From: Kosakonia quasisacchari | GTDB lineage: Bacteria; Pseudomonadota; Gammaproteobacteria; Enterobacterales; Enterobacteriaceae | Direction: 5' to 3' | NCBI RefSeq assembly: GCF_004331415.1 | Contig: NZ_SJOP01000021.1 | Location: 1-64,000 of the forward strand | DNA length: 64,000 bases | In this document: one piece after another, positions 18,280 to 26,347 of the stretch | Numbering within the stretch: the stretch's first letter is position 1 | How the letters are laid out: each line of letters starts with the position of its first letter | Notes under the pieces: model-generated | The model's input: the letters and a program-made list of their open reading frames with translations, nothing else | What the model was told of the DNA's origin: nothing | The model's database searches: none | Made by a program: the position numbers and the translations under genes

Positions 18280-18495
18280 GTCTATTCTCCAAAAATCAAA
18301 TTAGCTCGAGCTTCGTATGGGGTATCGGCGCCTCGTCAGGCTTTACAGCCCGGTCATCGCAGTTCTATGTGAACTCTCGATTGCCAGGCCCAAATGCCAA
18401 ACCCGAGATTCTCAAAGGTGGCGTAGTATACGCTGAGTCGGCGGTGTGCTCAAGTCCCGAACAGACAAAGATCCCGATGGATCGCGCAAAGTGGT

Positions 18496-19164
18496 CTAAA
18501 TCCAACCACGTTCGGCAAAAGAAACGTACTCACCGCGGCCAATAACCAGATGATCGAGCACCCGGATGTCCATGAACTGGCAGCATTTTATTACCCGTTC
18601 GGTGATCTGCCTGTCCGCTTTGCTCGGCTCAGCGTTACCAGAGGGGTGATTATGCGCGAGGATCACGGCGGCCGCATTGGCTTTTAACGCTTCACGCAAA
18701 ATTTCTCGCGGATGCACCTCAACCTGGTTAATCGTGCCGGTAAAAAGCCGACAGTGTTTGAGTATCCGGTTCTGGTTATCCATCAGGATCACCATAAAAA
18801 TCTCGCGCTCTTCACCCGCCAGCTGGCTTTGTAAAAACTCGCGTGTCATTTCCGGGCTCAGCAGGGAGCTCTCTTCCAGCAGGCGCGCATTATAATAGCG
18901 CCGAGCCAGTTCGCCGATCCCCCGCAATTGGGCGTATTTGGCAAGACCAATGCCATGCACCTCCTTAAAATCATCAAGATCGGCGGAGAGCAGCGTATAC
19001 AACGAACCAAACTGCTTAAGCATTTCACGCGCCACGGTGAGCACGCTCTTTCCCTGTGTTCCGGTGCGCAAAAAGAGCGCCAGGAGCTCCACGTCAGTCA
19101 GTGACTCAATACCAAACTTCATCATCTTTTCACGCGGTTTCTGGGGCGTAAAAACAATATCCAT
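18496..19164 (-). CDS. radC: RadC family JAB-domain protein
   Basis: The 222-residue protein has an N-terminal helix-hairpin-helix region (GSLYTLLSADLDDFKEVHGIG) and a C-terminal JAB/MPN metalloprotease-like domain with the metal-binding LAHNHPSG motif and a downstream aspartate. The E. coli protein (YicR) was once linked to repair, but its function is not established. Two ATGs are possible. The one at 19164 lies eight bases from a strong AGGAG, while the one at 19170 is only two bases away, so I chose 19164. It is divergent from coaBC. Confidence 0.92.
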   Translation of the reverse strand: MDIVFTPQKPREKMMKFGIESLTDVELLALFLRTGTQGKSVLTVAREMLKQFGSLYTLLSADLDDFKEVHGIGLAKYAQLRGIGELARRYYNARLLEESSLLSPEMTREFLQSQLAGEEREIFMVILMDNQNRILKHCRLFTGTINQVEVHPREILREALKANAAAVILAHNHPSGNAEPSKADRQITERVIKCCQFMDIRVLDHLVIGRGEYVSFAERGWI

Positions 19165-19334
19165 ATTCATTTCTCCTTCGCTCTCGCCAATGCTGCCATA
19201 GCTGCCGTTTTCCTTCGACTGTGGATAAATATCTCTGCGTAGCGCCTCGCAAAGTCGATTGTGGGCAACAGCACGACAACACCAGGATTGTGATAAAATG
19301 CCCAGCTTCTGGTGAAATCCAACAGGAAAGAATC

Positions 19335-20549
19335 ATGATCAGTCTGGCGGGTAAAAAGATTGTCCTCGGCGTGAGCGGCGGTATCGCGGCCTATAAAGCG
19401 CCCGAACTGGTGCGCCGTCTGCGCGATCGCGGAGCGGAAGTCCGTGTCGCAATGACCGAGGCGGCCAAAGCCTTTATTACGCCGATGAGCCTGCAGGCCG
19501 TTTCCGGTTATCCGGTTTCCGATAGCCTGCTTGATCCAGCCGCCGAAGCGGCAATGGGCCATATTGAGCTGGGTAAATGGGCTGATTTAGTAATTCTCGC
19601 CCCCGCCACCGCAGATTTGATCGCCCGCATCGCAGCCGGTATGGCAAACGATCTGGTCTCCACTATTTGCCTCGCCACACCGTCGCCTGTCGCCGTTGTT
19701 CCCGCGATGAATCAGCAGATGTACCGCGCCGCCGCTACCCAGCATAATTTGCAGGTGCTGGCCTCGCGCGGGCTATTGTTGTGGGGCCCGGACAGCGGCA
19801 GCCAGGCCTGTGGCGATGTTGGCCCTGGAAGAATGCTCGATCCGCTGACCATTGTAGATATGGCCGCCGCGCATTTCTCACCGGTCAAAGATCTGCAACA
19901 TCTGAACATCATGATTACCGCCGGGCCGACGCGTGAACCGTTGGATCCGGTGCGCTACATCACCAATCTCAGTTCCGGTAAGATGGGCTTCGCCATTGCC
20001 GCCGCCGCCGCACGCCGTGGTGCGAATGTCACGCTGGTTTCCGGCCCTGTTTCGCTGGCAACGCCGCCGCTGGTGCAACGTGTGGATGTGACCACTGCAT
20101 TGGAAATGGAGGCCGCTGTTCAGAGCCGCGTTCAGCGACAGAATATTTTTATCGGCTGCGCCGCCGTTGCGGATTATCGCGCCGCCAGCGTCGCTGAAGA
20201 AAAAATCAAAAAGCAAGGCGATGAAATCACGATAAAAATGGTGAAAAACCCGGATATCGTCGCTGGCGTTGCCGCACTTTCTGCTCATCGCCCTTATGTT
20301 GTTGGGTTTGCTGCCGAAACAAATAATGTGGAAGAATATGCCCGGCAAAAGCGCGCCCGCAAAAACCTTGATTTGATTTGCGCTAACGATGTTTCGCAAT
20401 CGAATCAGGGATTTAATAGCGACAACAACGCATTACACCTTTTCTGGCAGGATGGCGACAAACGCTTGCCGCTGGAGCGCAAAGAACTTCTGGGACACCT
20501 ATTACTGGACGAGATCGTTACCCGTTATGATGAAAAAAATCGACGTTAA
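19335..20549 (+). CDS. coaBC: bifunctional phosphopantothenoylcysteine decarboxylase/synthetase
   Basis: Two steps of CoA synthesis in one protein. The N-terminal CoaC flavodoxin-like domain (residues 1-190) uses FMN to decarboxylate phosphopantothenoylcysteine and contains GVSGGIAAYK and PAMNQQMY. The C-terminal CoaB domain joins cysteine to phosphopantothenate using CTP (ITAGPTREPLDPVR, with KNPDIVAG and CANDVS). The frame is open 38 codons earlier, but the ATG at 19335 follows AGGAAAG and gives 404 residues, matching E. coli (406). It overlaps dut by 23 bp. Confidence 0.96.
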   Translation: MISLAGKKIVLGVSGGIAAYKAPELVRRLRDRGAEVRVAMTEAAKAFITPMSLQAVSGYPVSDSLLDPAAEAAMGHIELGKWADLVILAPATADLIARIAAGMANDLVSTICLATPSPVAVVPAMNQQMYRAAATQHNLQVLASRGLLLWGPDSGSQACGDVGPGRMLDPLTIVDMAAAHFSPVKDLQHLNIMITAGPTREPLDPVRYITNLSSGKMGFAIAAAAARRGANVTLVSGPVSLATPPLVQRVDVTTALEMEAAVQSRVQRQNIFIGCAAVADYRAASVAEEKIKKQGDEITIKMVKNPDIVAGVAALSAHRPYVVGFAAETNNVEEYARQKRARKNLDLICANDVSQSNQGFNSDNNALHLFWQDGDKRLPLERKELLGHLLLDEIVTRYDEKNRR

Positions 20550-20985
20550 GATTCTGGACCCGCGCGTTGGCAAGGCATTCCCGCTGCCGACATATGCCAC
20601 CTCCGGTTCCGCCGGACTTGACCTGCGCGCCTGTCTCGACGACGCCGTAGAGCTGGCGCCTGGCGCGACGACGCTGCTGCCAACCGGTCTGGCAATCCAT
20701 ATTGCCGATCCATCACTGGCTGCGGTCATTCTGCCGCGTTCCGGTCTGGGCCATAAACATGGCGTCGTGCTCGGCAACCTGGTAGGGTTGATTGACTCGG
20801 ATTACCAGGGTCAATTGATGGTTTCCGTCTGGAACCGCGGTCAGGACAGCTTTACCATCGTGCCGGGTGAGCGCATCGCGCAAATGGTCTTTGTGCCGGT
20901 CGTTCAGGCAGAGTTTAACCTGGTAGAATCCTTTGACGCGACCGAGCGCGGCGAAGGCGGCTTCGGCCATTCCGGGCGCCAATAA
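20527..20985 (+). CDS. dut: dUTP diphosphatase
   Basis: Hydrolyses dUTP to dUMP and pyrophosphate, keeping uracil out of DNA and supplying the thymidylate precursor. The trimeric dUTPase motifs are present in order: ATSGSAGLDLRA, LPRSGLGHKHG, GLIDSDYQG, GERIAQMVFV and the C-terminal RGEGGFGHSGR that closes over the active site. The start at 20527 (MMKKIDVKIL, 152 residues) matches the E. coli protein and lies inside coaBC, so the two are translationally coupled. Confidence 0.97.
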   Translation: MMKKIDVKILDPRVGKAFPLPTYATSGSAGLDLRACLDDAVELAPGATTLLPTGLAIHIADPSLAAVILPRSGLGHKHGVVLGNLVGLIDSDYQGQLMVSVWNRGQDSFTIVPGERIAQMVFVPVVQAEFNLVESFDATERGEGGFGHSGRQ

Positions 20986-21031
20986 GCAGCCCTATTTAAC
21001 GCATCACACGGCGAAATAACGCGATAACATC

Positions 21032-21056
21032 ACCGCAAACGCACTCCGTTTGCGGT
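21032..21056 (+). terminator. hairpin between dut and slmA
   Basis: A perfect 10-bp stem, ACCGCAAACG with CGTTTGCGGT, encloses a 5-base loop 46 bp after dut. There is no T-run, so it may be a weak terminator or an RNA-stability element. Confidence 0.45.
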
Positions 21057-21109
21057 CGCCCTGTGGTTGCTCGCCTGACAAGTGCTTATTTTCAGGGGTA
21101 TTTTGGAAC

Positions 21110-21706
21110 ATGGCAGAAAAACAAACTGCGAAAAGGAATCGTCGCGAGGAAATACTTCAATCTCTGGCGCTGATGCTGGAATCCAGCGATGGAAGCCAGC
21201 GCATTACGACGGCAAAACTGGCGGCGTCCGTTGGCGTTTCTGAAGCGGCGCTGTATCGCCACTTCCCCAGTAAAACGCGCATGTTCGACAGCCTGATTGA
21301 ATTTATCGAAGATAGCCTGATTACCCGTATCAACCTGATTTTAAAAGACGAGAAAGACACGACCGCGCGTCTGCGTCTGATTGTGCTGCTCATTCTGGGC
21401 TTTGGTGAACGTAATCCGGGTTTGACACGCATTATGACCGGCCACGCCCTGATGTTCGAACAGGACCGCCTGCAAGGGCGCATCAGTCAGTTGTTTGAAC
21501 GCATTGAAGCCCAGTTGCGCCAGGTGTTACGCGAACGCAAGATGCGTGAAGGCGAAGCCTACGCGACCGATGAAACGTTACTGGCAAGTCAGTTGCTGGC
21601 ATTTTGCGAAGGGATGCTGTCGCGCTTTGTGCGCAGCGAGTTTAAATACAGCCCGACTGAAGATTTCGATGCCCGCTGGCCGCTGTTAGCCGCGCAATTA
21701 CAGTAA
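21110..21706 (+). CDS. slmA: nucleoid occlusion protein SlmA
   Basis: TetR-family DNA-binding protein that blocks FtsZ assembly over the nucleoid. The 198 residues start MAEKQTAKRNRREEILQSLA. The helix-turn-helix covers about residues 28-50 (KLAASVGVSEAALYRHFPSK). I chose the ATG at 21110 rather than the longer frame because it matches the E. coli length and follows GGGGTATTTTGGAAC. It lies downstream of dut as in E. coli. Confidence 0.96.
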   Translation: MAEKQTAKRNRREEILQSLALMLESSDGSQRITTAKLAASVGVSEAALYRHFPSKTRMFDSLIEFIEDSLITRINLILKDEKDTTARLRLIVLLILGFGERNPGLTRIMTGHALMFEQDRLQGRISQLFERIEAQLRQVLRERKMREGEAYATDETLLASQLLAFCEGMLSRFVRSEFKYSPTEDFDARWPLLAAQLQ

Positions 21707-21712
21707 TACCTC

Positions 21713-21733
21713 ATGCAGCCCTTGTGGCTGCAT
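21713..21733 (+). terminator. probable slmA terminator
   Basis: ATGCAGCC and GGCTGCAT form an 8-bp stem with a 5-base loop, followed by TTCTCATTT, seven bases after the slmA stop. Confidence 0.6.
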
Positions 21734-21885
21734 TCTCATTTCCCCGCAATCTGTGAAAAAGCCCAACGTAATTCGTTAAGATGCCAGATGTCGCGGCGTC
21801 GCGGATTCCCTACCCTCCCTCTGGCAGTATCTTTCCACTTAAGCGAAATATCCTCATAAATACCCTACAAATAAGGAGACGCTTG

Positions 21886-22902
21886 ATGGCAACATCACGT
21901 CGGGAACTGCTTAAACTCAGCGGTATTGCCACCGCATCATTACTTCTTAGTCAAAAGAGTATCGCCGCCAGGGCACCCTCAGCTCGCTACCCCGATCCAA
22001 GTATCGTCGCGCTGGATGACAGCTTTCGCGACTATATGGTTTCCAGTGCCAAAGTAGAGCAGATAGCGACCGGTTGCCGCTGGGCAGAAGGGCCAGTCTG
22101 GTTTGGCGATACGCGCATGTTGCTGTGGAGCGATATTCCCAATAACGCGGTCATGCGCTGGGATGAAGCCACCGGCGCAACCAGCATTTTCCGCCAGCCG
22201 TCGAATAACGCTAATGGCCACGCTCGCGACAGACAAGGGCGTTTAATCAGCTGTGAGCACGACACCCGCCGCATTACGCGCACAGAGTATGACGGCACGA
22301 TCACCGTGCTGGCAGACAGCTATAACGGCAAGCCGCTGAATTCACCGAATGATATTGCCGTGAAATCCGACGGTTCCATCTGGTTTACCGATCCGCCATT
22401 TGGCATTGCCGGTTTTTATGAAGGGCACAAAGCCACGCCGCAACTGCCGCAGAACGTTTACCGCCTGGATCCTAAAACCCGCAAACTGGAAGTGGTGTTG
22501 GGCGATGTTAAAGGGCCAAACGGCATCTGCTTCTCACCGGATGAAAAAACGCTGTTTGTGGTAGAAAGCCGCGCGACACCTAACCGTTTAATTCTGGCGT
22601 GGGATATCGAAGGGAATCAGCTAAAAAACCGGCGAGTACATATCGACTGCGGCAACGGCACGGCAGATGGTATTGCCATCGATGTACATGGCAATCTGTG
22701 GTGCGGCTGGGGAATGGGAACCGAAGAACTGGACGGCGTACGCGTGTTCAATCCGCAAGGCAAAGCGATTGGTATGATCCACCTGCCGGAGCGATGCGCT
22801 AACTTGTGTTTTGGCGGCGAACAGCGAAACCGCTTGTTCATGGCCTCCAGCACCTCGGTCTATTCACTTTATGTAAATACCCAGGGTGCGAAGCTGGTGT
22901 AA
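21886..22902 (+). CDS. Tat-exported SMP-30/gluconolactonase-like protein
   Basis: A 338-residue SMP-30/gluconolactonase/LRE-type beta-propeller. The N-terminus MATSRRELLKLSGIATAS has the twin-arginine pattern SRRELLK followed by a short hydrophobic stretch, so export through Tat to the periplasm is likely. EGPVWFGD supplies the first metal-ligand glutamate, and LNSPNDIAVKSDGSIWFTD and GPNGICFSPDEKTLFV are family motifs. The substrate is probably a sugar lactone, but this is inferred. The start follows AAGGAG. The gene is inserted between slmA and pyrE, which are adjacent in E. coli, and stands alone. Confidence 0.85.
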   Translation: MATSRRELLKLSGIATASLLLSQKSIAARAPSARYPDPSIVALDDSFRDYMVSSAKVEQIATGCRWAEGPVWFGDTRMLLWSDIPNNAVMRWDEATGATSIFRQPSNNANGHARDRQGRLISCEHDTRRITRTEYDGTITVLADSYNGKPLNSPNDIAVKSDGSIWFTDPPFGIAGFYEGHKATPQLPQNVYRLDPKTRKLEVVLGDVKGPNGICFSPDEKTLFVVESRATPNRLILAWDIEGNQLKNRRVHIDCGNGTADGIAIDVHGNLWCGWGMGTEELDGVRVFNPQGKAIGMIHLPERCANLCFGGEQRNRLFMASSTSVYSLYVNTQGAKLV

Positions 22903-22935
22903 AACGGACCCGGCAGTCACCTGCCGGGAACACAT

Positions 22936-23577
22936 TTAAACGCCGTACTGCTCGCGGTAGGTGCGCACAACGGCGAGATGATGGGCCATCTCCGGTTTCT
23001 CTTCCAGGTAGGCAATCAAATCTTTGAGCGTGATAATCGAAATCACGTTACAGCCGTAGTCGCGTTCCACTTCCTGAATCGCCGAAATATCACCGCGACC
23101 ACGTTCCTGGCGATCCAGCGAAATCAGCACGCCAGCAAGCGTTGCACCGTTAGCCTGGATAATCTCCATCGATTCGCGAATCGCCGTACCAGCGGTGATC
23201 ACATCATCCACCAGCATGACACGGCCCTGTAATGCGCTGCCCACCAAGTTGCCACCTTCGCCGTGGTCCTTGGCTTCTTTACGATTAAAGCAGTAAGGCA
23301 CATCGCGCTCGTGGTGTTCCGCCAGCGCCACTGCCGTGGTGGTCGCGATAGGAATGCCTTTGTAAGCCGGACCAAACAGCAGGTCAAAATCGATACCGGA
23401 ATCCACCAGCGCTTCGGCATAAAAACGGCCTAACAGAGCCAGATCGCGCCCGGTATTAAACAACCCAGCGTTGAAGAAATAGGGGCTTTTGCGCCCGGAT
23501 TTCAGCGTGAACTCGCCGAACTTCAGCACCTGCTTGTTAAGCGCAAATTCAATAAACTGACGCTGATACGCTTTCAT
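22936..23577 (-). CDS. pyrE: orotate phosphoribosyltransferase
   Basis: Transfers phosphoribose from PRPP to orotate to give OMP in pyrimidine synthesis. The 213-residue protein carries the PRPP-binding motif VMLVDDVITAGTA near residue 120 and an FNRKEAKDHGEGGNLVG flexible loop. The ATG at 23577 gives MKAYQRQFIEFAL as in E. coli; the frame is open nine codons earlier. It is the second gene of the rph-pyrE operon, behind an attenuator hairpin. Confidence 0.97.
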   Translation of the reverse strand: MKAYQRQFIEFALNKQVLKFGEFTLKSGRKSPYFFNAGLFNTGRDLALLGRFYAEALVDSGIDFDLLFGPAYKGIPIATTTAVALAEHHERDVPYCFNRKEAKDHGEGGNLVGSALQGRVMLVDDVITAGTAIRESMEIIQANGATLAGVLISLDRQERGRGDISAIQEVERDYGCNVISIITLKDLIAYLEEKPEMAHHLAVVRTYREQYGV

Positions 23578-23726
23578 GGATCCGCTCCTCATCTCACTTT
23601 TCATTATTTACAGATTACGCAACATACGTCGCGCGACCTCGCGCAGACCACGTAAATCATACCTGGTGAATAGCGCAGATATGACTCTTGACAGCCGACA
23701 AAGAAGCCGCATGAAGTATAAAGCGC

Positions 23727-23756
23727 AAAAAAAAGGGCGACTCATCAGTCGCCCTT
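23727..23756 (-). promoter_or_regulatory. pyrE: pyrE attenuator (intrinsic terminator)
   Basis: On the minus strand the AAGGGCGACT and AGTCGCCCTT arms are followed by an eight-base U-tract. The element begins 4 bp after the rph stop and lies about 150 bp before pyrE. In E. coli this hairpin mediates UTP-dependent attenuation by coupling rph translation to transcription; rph being intact here keeps that coupling possible. Confidence 0.85.
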
Positions 23757-23760
23757 AAAA

Positions 23761-24477
23761 TTAATTCTCTAGCGCCGCCTTCTGCGTCGCGATAATCGAT
23801 TCGATCCCCCCTCTGGCCAGCGCCAGCAGGGTGAGTAACTCTTCATGGGAGAAGGGCTCGCCTTCCGCCGTACCCTGAACTTCAATCATGCGACCGTCTT
23901 CAGTCATCACCACGTTCATGTCGGTTTCAGCAGCGGAGTCTTCCACATATTCAAGATCACAAACGGCTTCGCCATTAACAATCCCCACGGAAACCGCTGC
24001 AACCATGCCTTTCATCGGGTTAGTTTTCAGCTTACCGGCGGCGACCAGTTTGTTCAGCGCGTCTGCCAGCGCAACACACGCGCCGGTAATTGATGCGGTA
24101 CGCGTGCCGCCATCGGCCTGAATGACATCGCAGTCAAGCGTAATGGTGAATTCGCCCAGCGCGTTCAAATCAACCGCCGCACGCAGCGCGCGAGCGATAA
24201 GGCGCTGTATTTCCATGGTACGCCCACCCTGTTTGCCTTTCGCTGCTTCACGCGCGTTACGGGTGTGGGTGGAGCGCGGCAGCATGCCATATTCGGCGGT
24301 GATCCAGCCCTGGCCCTGGCCTTTCAGAAAGCGCGGAACGCCCTCTTCGATGGACGCAGTGCACAGTACTTTGGTATCACCAAATTCAACCAGCACGGAG
24401 CCTTCTGCGTGTTTTGTGTAATTACGGGTCAGGGCGACGGGGCGCACCTGGTTGGCGCTACGGCCTGCTGGACGCAT
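23761..24477 (-). CDS. rph: ribonuclease PH
   Basis: Phosphorolytic 3'-5' exoribonuclease that trims tRNA 3' ends. The full-length 238-residue protein runs from MRPAGRSANQVRPV to KAALEN, with the phosphate-binding RTASITGACVAL region. E. coli K-12 carries a frameshift near the 3' end of rph that lowers pyrE expression; here the reading frame is complete. It is divergent from yicC and is translated just ahead of the pyrE attenuator. Confidence 0.96.
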   Translation of the reverse strand: MRPAGRSANQVRPVALTRNYTKHAEGSVLVEFGDTKVLCTASIEEGVPRFLKGQGQGWITAEYGMLPRSTHTRNAREAAKGKQGGRTMEIQRLIARALRAAVDLNALGEFTITLDCDVIQADGGTRTASITGACVALADALNKLVAAGKLKTNPMKGMVAAVSVGIVNGEAVCDLEYVEDSAAETDMNVVMTEDGRMIEVQGTAEGEPFSHEELLTLLALARGGIESIIATQKAALEN

Positions 24478-24511
24478 GATAATTTCTCCGGCTTATCGAA
24501 TGTGGCTGCGC

Positions 24512-24517
24512 ATTATA
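24512..24517 (-). promoter_or_regulatory. -10 box for rph-pyrE
   Basis: A perfect TATAAT on the minus strand lies 35 bp upstream of the rph start. The matching -35 is poor, so this is a candidate only. Confidence 0.4.
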
Positions 24518-24561
24518 CTGGCTTACCAAGGTTATTCCTATCCTGATAAGGCCACGAAAGC

Positions 24562-24567
24562 TATAAT
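24562..24567 (+). promoter_or_regulatory. -10 box for yicC
   Basis: A perfect TATAAT lies 33 bp upstream of the yicC start, in the divergent rph/yicC region. No good -35 is seen. Confidence 0.4.
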
Positions 24568-24599
24568 CCCCGCATCTCTCTTTGAAAACGGGAACGTCT

Positions 24600-25463
24600 A
24601 TGATCCGCAGTATGACCGCCTATGCCCGGCGTGAAATCAAGGGTGAATGGGGCTCAGCCTCCTGGGAACTGCGCTCGGTTAACCAGCGTTATCTGGAAAC
24701 TTACTTCCGTCTGCCAGAGCAATTTCGCAGCCTCGAGCCGGTTGTCCGTGAACGTCTCCGTAGTCGTCTGACACGCGGTAAAGTCGAATGTAATCTCCGT
24801 TTTGAGCCCGATGCCAGTGCGCAGGGCGAACTGATCCTGAACGAGAAACTGGCAAAACAGCTAGTTAATGCGGCTAACTGGGTCAAAATGCAGAGTGACG
24901 AAGGGGAAATCAATCCGGTTGATATTCTGCGCTGGCCAGGCGTAATGGCTGCGCAAGAGCAGGATCTGGACGTCATCGCCGCGCAGATCCTCGCCGCGCT
25001 GGATGGCGCACTGGATGACTTCATCATCGCCCGTGAAACCGAAGGTCAGGCGCTGAAAGGGCTGATTGAGCAGCGTCTGGAAGGCGTGAGCACCGAAGTC
25101 AGCAAAGTGCGCGCCCATATGCCGGAAATCCTGCAATGGCAGCGCGAGCGCCTTGTTGCAAAACTGGAAGAGGCGCAGGTACAGCTTGAGAACAACCGTC
25201 TTGAGCAAGAGCTGGTGCTAATGGCGCAGCGCATCGATGTCGCTGAAGAGTTGGATCGTCTCGAAGCGCATGTGAAAGAGACATATAACATTCTGAAGAA
25301 AAAAGAAGCGGTTGGCCGCCGTCTCGACTTCATGATGCAGGAGTTCAACCGTGAATCGAACACGCTGGCTTCCAAGTCAATTAACGCTGAAGTGACAAAC
25401 TCTGCCATCGAGCTCAAAGTGTTGATTGAGCAAATGCGCGAGCAGATCCAGAATATTGAGTAA
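24600..25463 (+). CDS. yicC: YicC family endoribonuclease
   Basis: The 287-residue protein has the N-terminal YicC-like domain (MIRSMTAYARREIKGEWG) and the C-terminal DUF1732 domain (KKKEAVGRRLDFMMQEFNRE and TLASKS). Family members act as manganese-dependent endoribonucleases; in E. coli YicC takes part in decay of the small RNA RyhB. The frame is open six codons earlier, but the ATG at 24600 gives the conserved start. It is monocistronic, divergent from rph, and followed by a strong terminator. Confidence 0.93.
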   Translation: MIRSMTAYARREIKGEWGSASWELRSVNQRYLETYFRLPEQFRSLEPVVRERLRSRLTRGKVECNLRFEPDASAQGELILNEKLAKQLVNAANWVKMQSDEGEINPVDILRWPGVMAAQEQDLDVIAAQILAALDGALDDFIIARETEGQALKGLIEQRLEGVSTEVSKVRAHMPEILQWQRERLVAKLEEAQVQLENNRLEQELVLMAQRIDVAEELDRLEAHVKETYNILKKKEAVGRRLDFMMQEFNRESNTLASKSINAEVTNSAIELKVLIEQMREQIQNIE

Positions 25464-25481
25464 TCTTTCGGCCGCAGGTTG

Positions 25482-25505
25482 AAAAGGCCCAACTGGGCCT
25501 TTTTA
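25482..25505 (+). terminator. yicC rho-independent terminator
   Basis: AAAAGGCCC and GGGCCTTTT arms with a short AACT loop run into a T-rich tail, 18 bp after the yicC stop. The remaining ~220 bp to yicG is A+T-rich and shows no gene. Confidence 0.9.
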
Positions 25506-25729
25506 TTTATCACGCTGCCCGTGATTTACTTATGCTTAAATCTATTAACTCCTACCATTCACCAGCAGTTTCACCTTGATTTTAAATTTAAAAATCAAAT
25601 AGATAAATTAATCAAACTTTCACACCCTGCATTATCTAAACTTATCCAAAACCACGTTCCTTAGAAAATCTAAATCGCATACCTGAGTGTAAATCGCTAC
25701 CCTGCCGCTTCTGATTTACGGGGGCGGGC

Positions 25730-26347
25730 ATGCTGTTACATATTCTCTATCTTATTGGCATCACGGCCGAGGCCATGACTGGCGCACTGGCGGCGGGTCG
25801 TCGCAGAATGGATACCTTTGGCGTAATTATTATCGCCACAGCAACGGCGCTGGGCGGCGGATCGGTACGCGATATCCTGCTCGGCCACTACCCGCTCGGC
25901 TGGGTAAAGCACCCGGAATACGTCGTCATTGTTGCCATCGCGGCAGTGTTAACGACTATCTTCGCGCCGGTGATGCCGCATCTGCGCCGTCTGTTTCTGG
26001 TGCTTGATGCCCTGGGACTGGTGGTTTTTTCCATTATCGGTGCTCAGATCGCCCTCGATATGGGTGAAGGCCCGGTTATCGCCGTGATTGCCGCTGTTGT
26101 AACCGGGGTGTTCGGCGGCGTGTTGCGGGATATGTTTTGTAAGCGTATCCCGCTGGTGTTTCAGAAAGAGCTGTACGCCGGAATCGCCTTCGCCTCTGCC
26201 GTGATCTATATCGTTCTTGGTCATCTTGTTTCCAGCCACGATATGGTGGTGATTGCAACCTTGCTATTTGGCTTTATTACGCGGTTACTGGCTATCCGCT
26301 GGAAGCTCGGCTTGCCCGTGTTCCACTACAAGCACAGCACTCACTGA
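25730..26347 (+). CDS. yicG: TRIC (UPF0126) family membrane protein
   Basis: A 205-residue inner-membrane protein with about seven hydrophobic segments and an internal duplication. Each half carries a glycine-rich motif (GGGSVRDILLG near residue 44 and GGVLRDMFC near residue 129) typical of trimeric intracellular cation channel homologues. It matches E. coli YicG along its length. The physiological ion is not known for the E. coli protein. Its 3' end overlaps that of ligB by 7 bp, tail to tail. Confidence 0.92.
   Translation: MLLHILYLIGITAEAMTGALAAGRRRMDTFGVIIIATATALGGGSVRDILLGHYPLGWVKHPEYVVIVAIAAVLTTIFAPVMPHLRRLFLVLDALGLVVFSIIGAQIALDMGEGPVIAVIAAVVTGVFGGVLRDMFCKRIPLVFQKELYAGIAFASAVIYIVLGHLVSSHDMVVIATLLFGFITRLLAIRWKLGLPVFHYKHSTH

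Noticed and set aside
18280..18495. Promoter for rpmBG
   Set aside because: A promoter must be here, but no -35/-10 pair with good spacing could be chosen by eye.
25479..25664. 61-codon frame after yicC
   Set aside because: Begins inside the yicC terminator hairpin from a TTG, so it is not a plausible gene.
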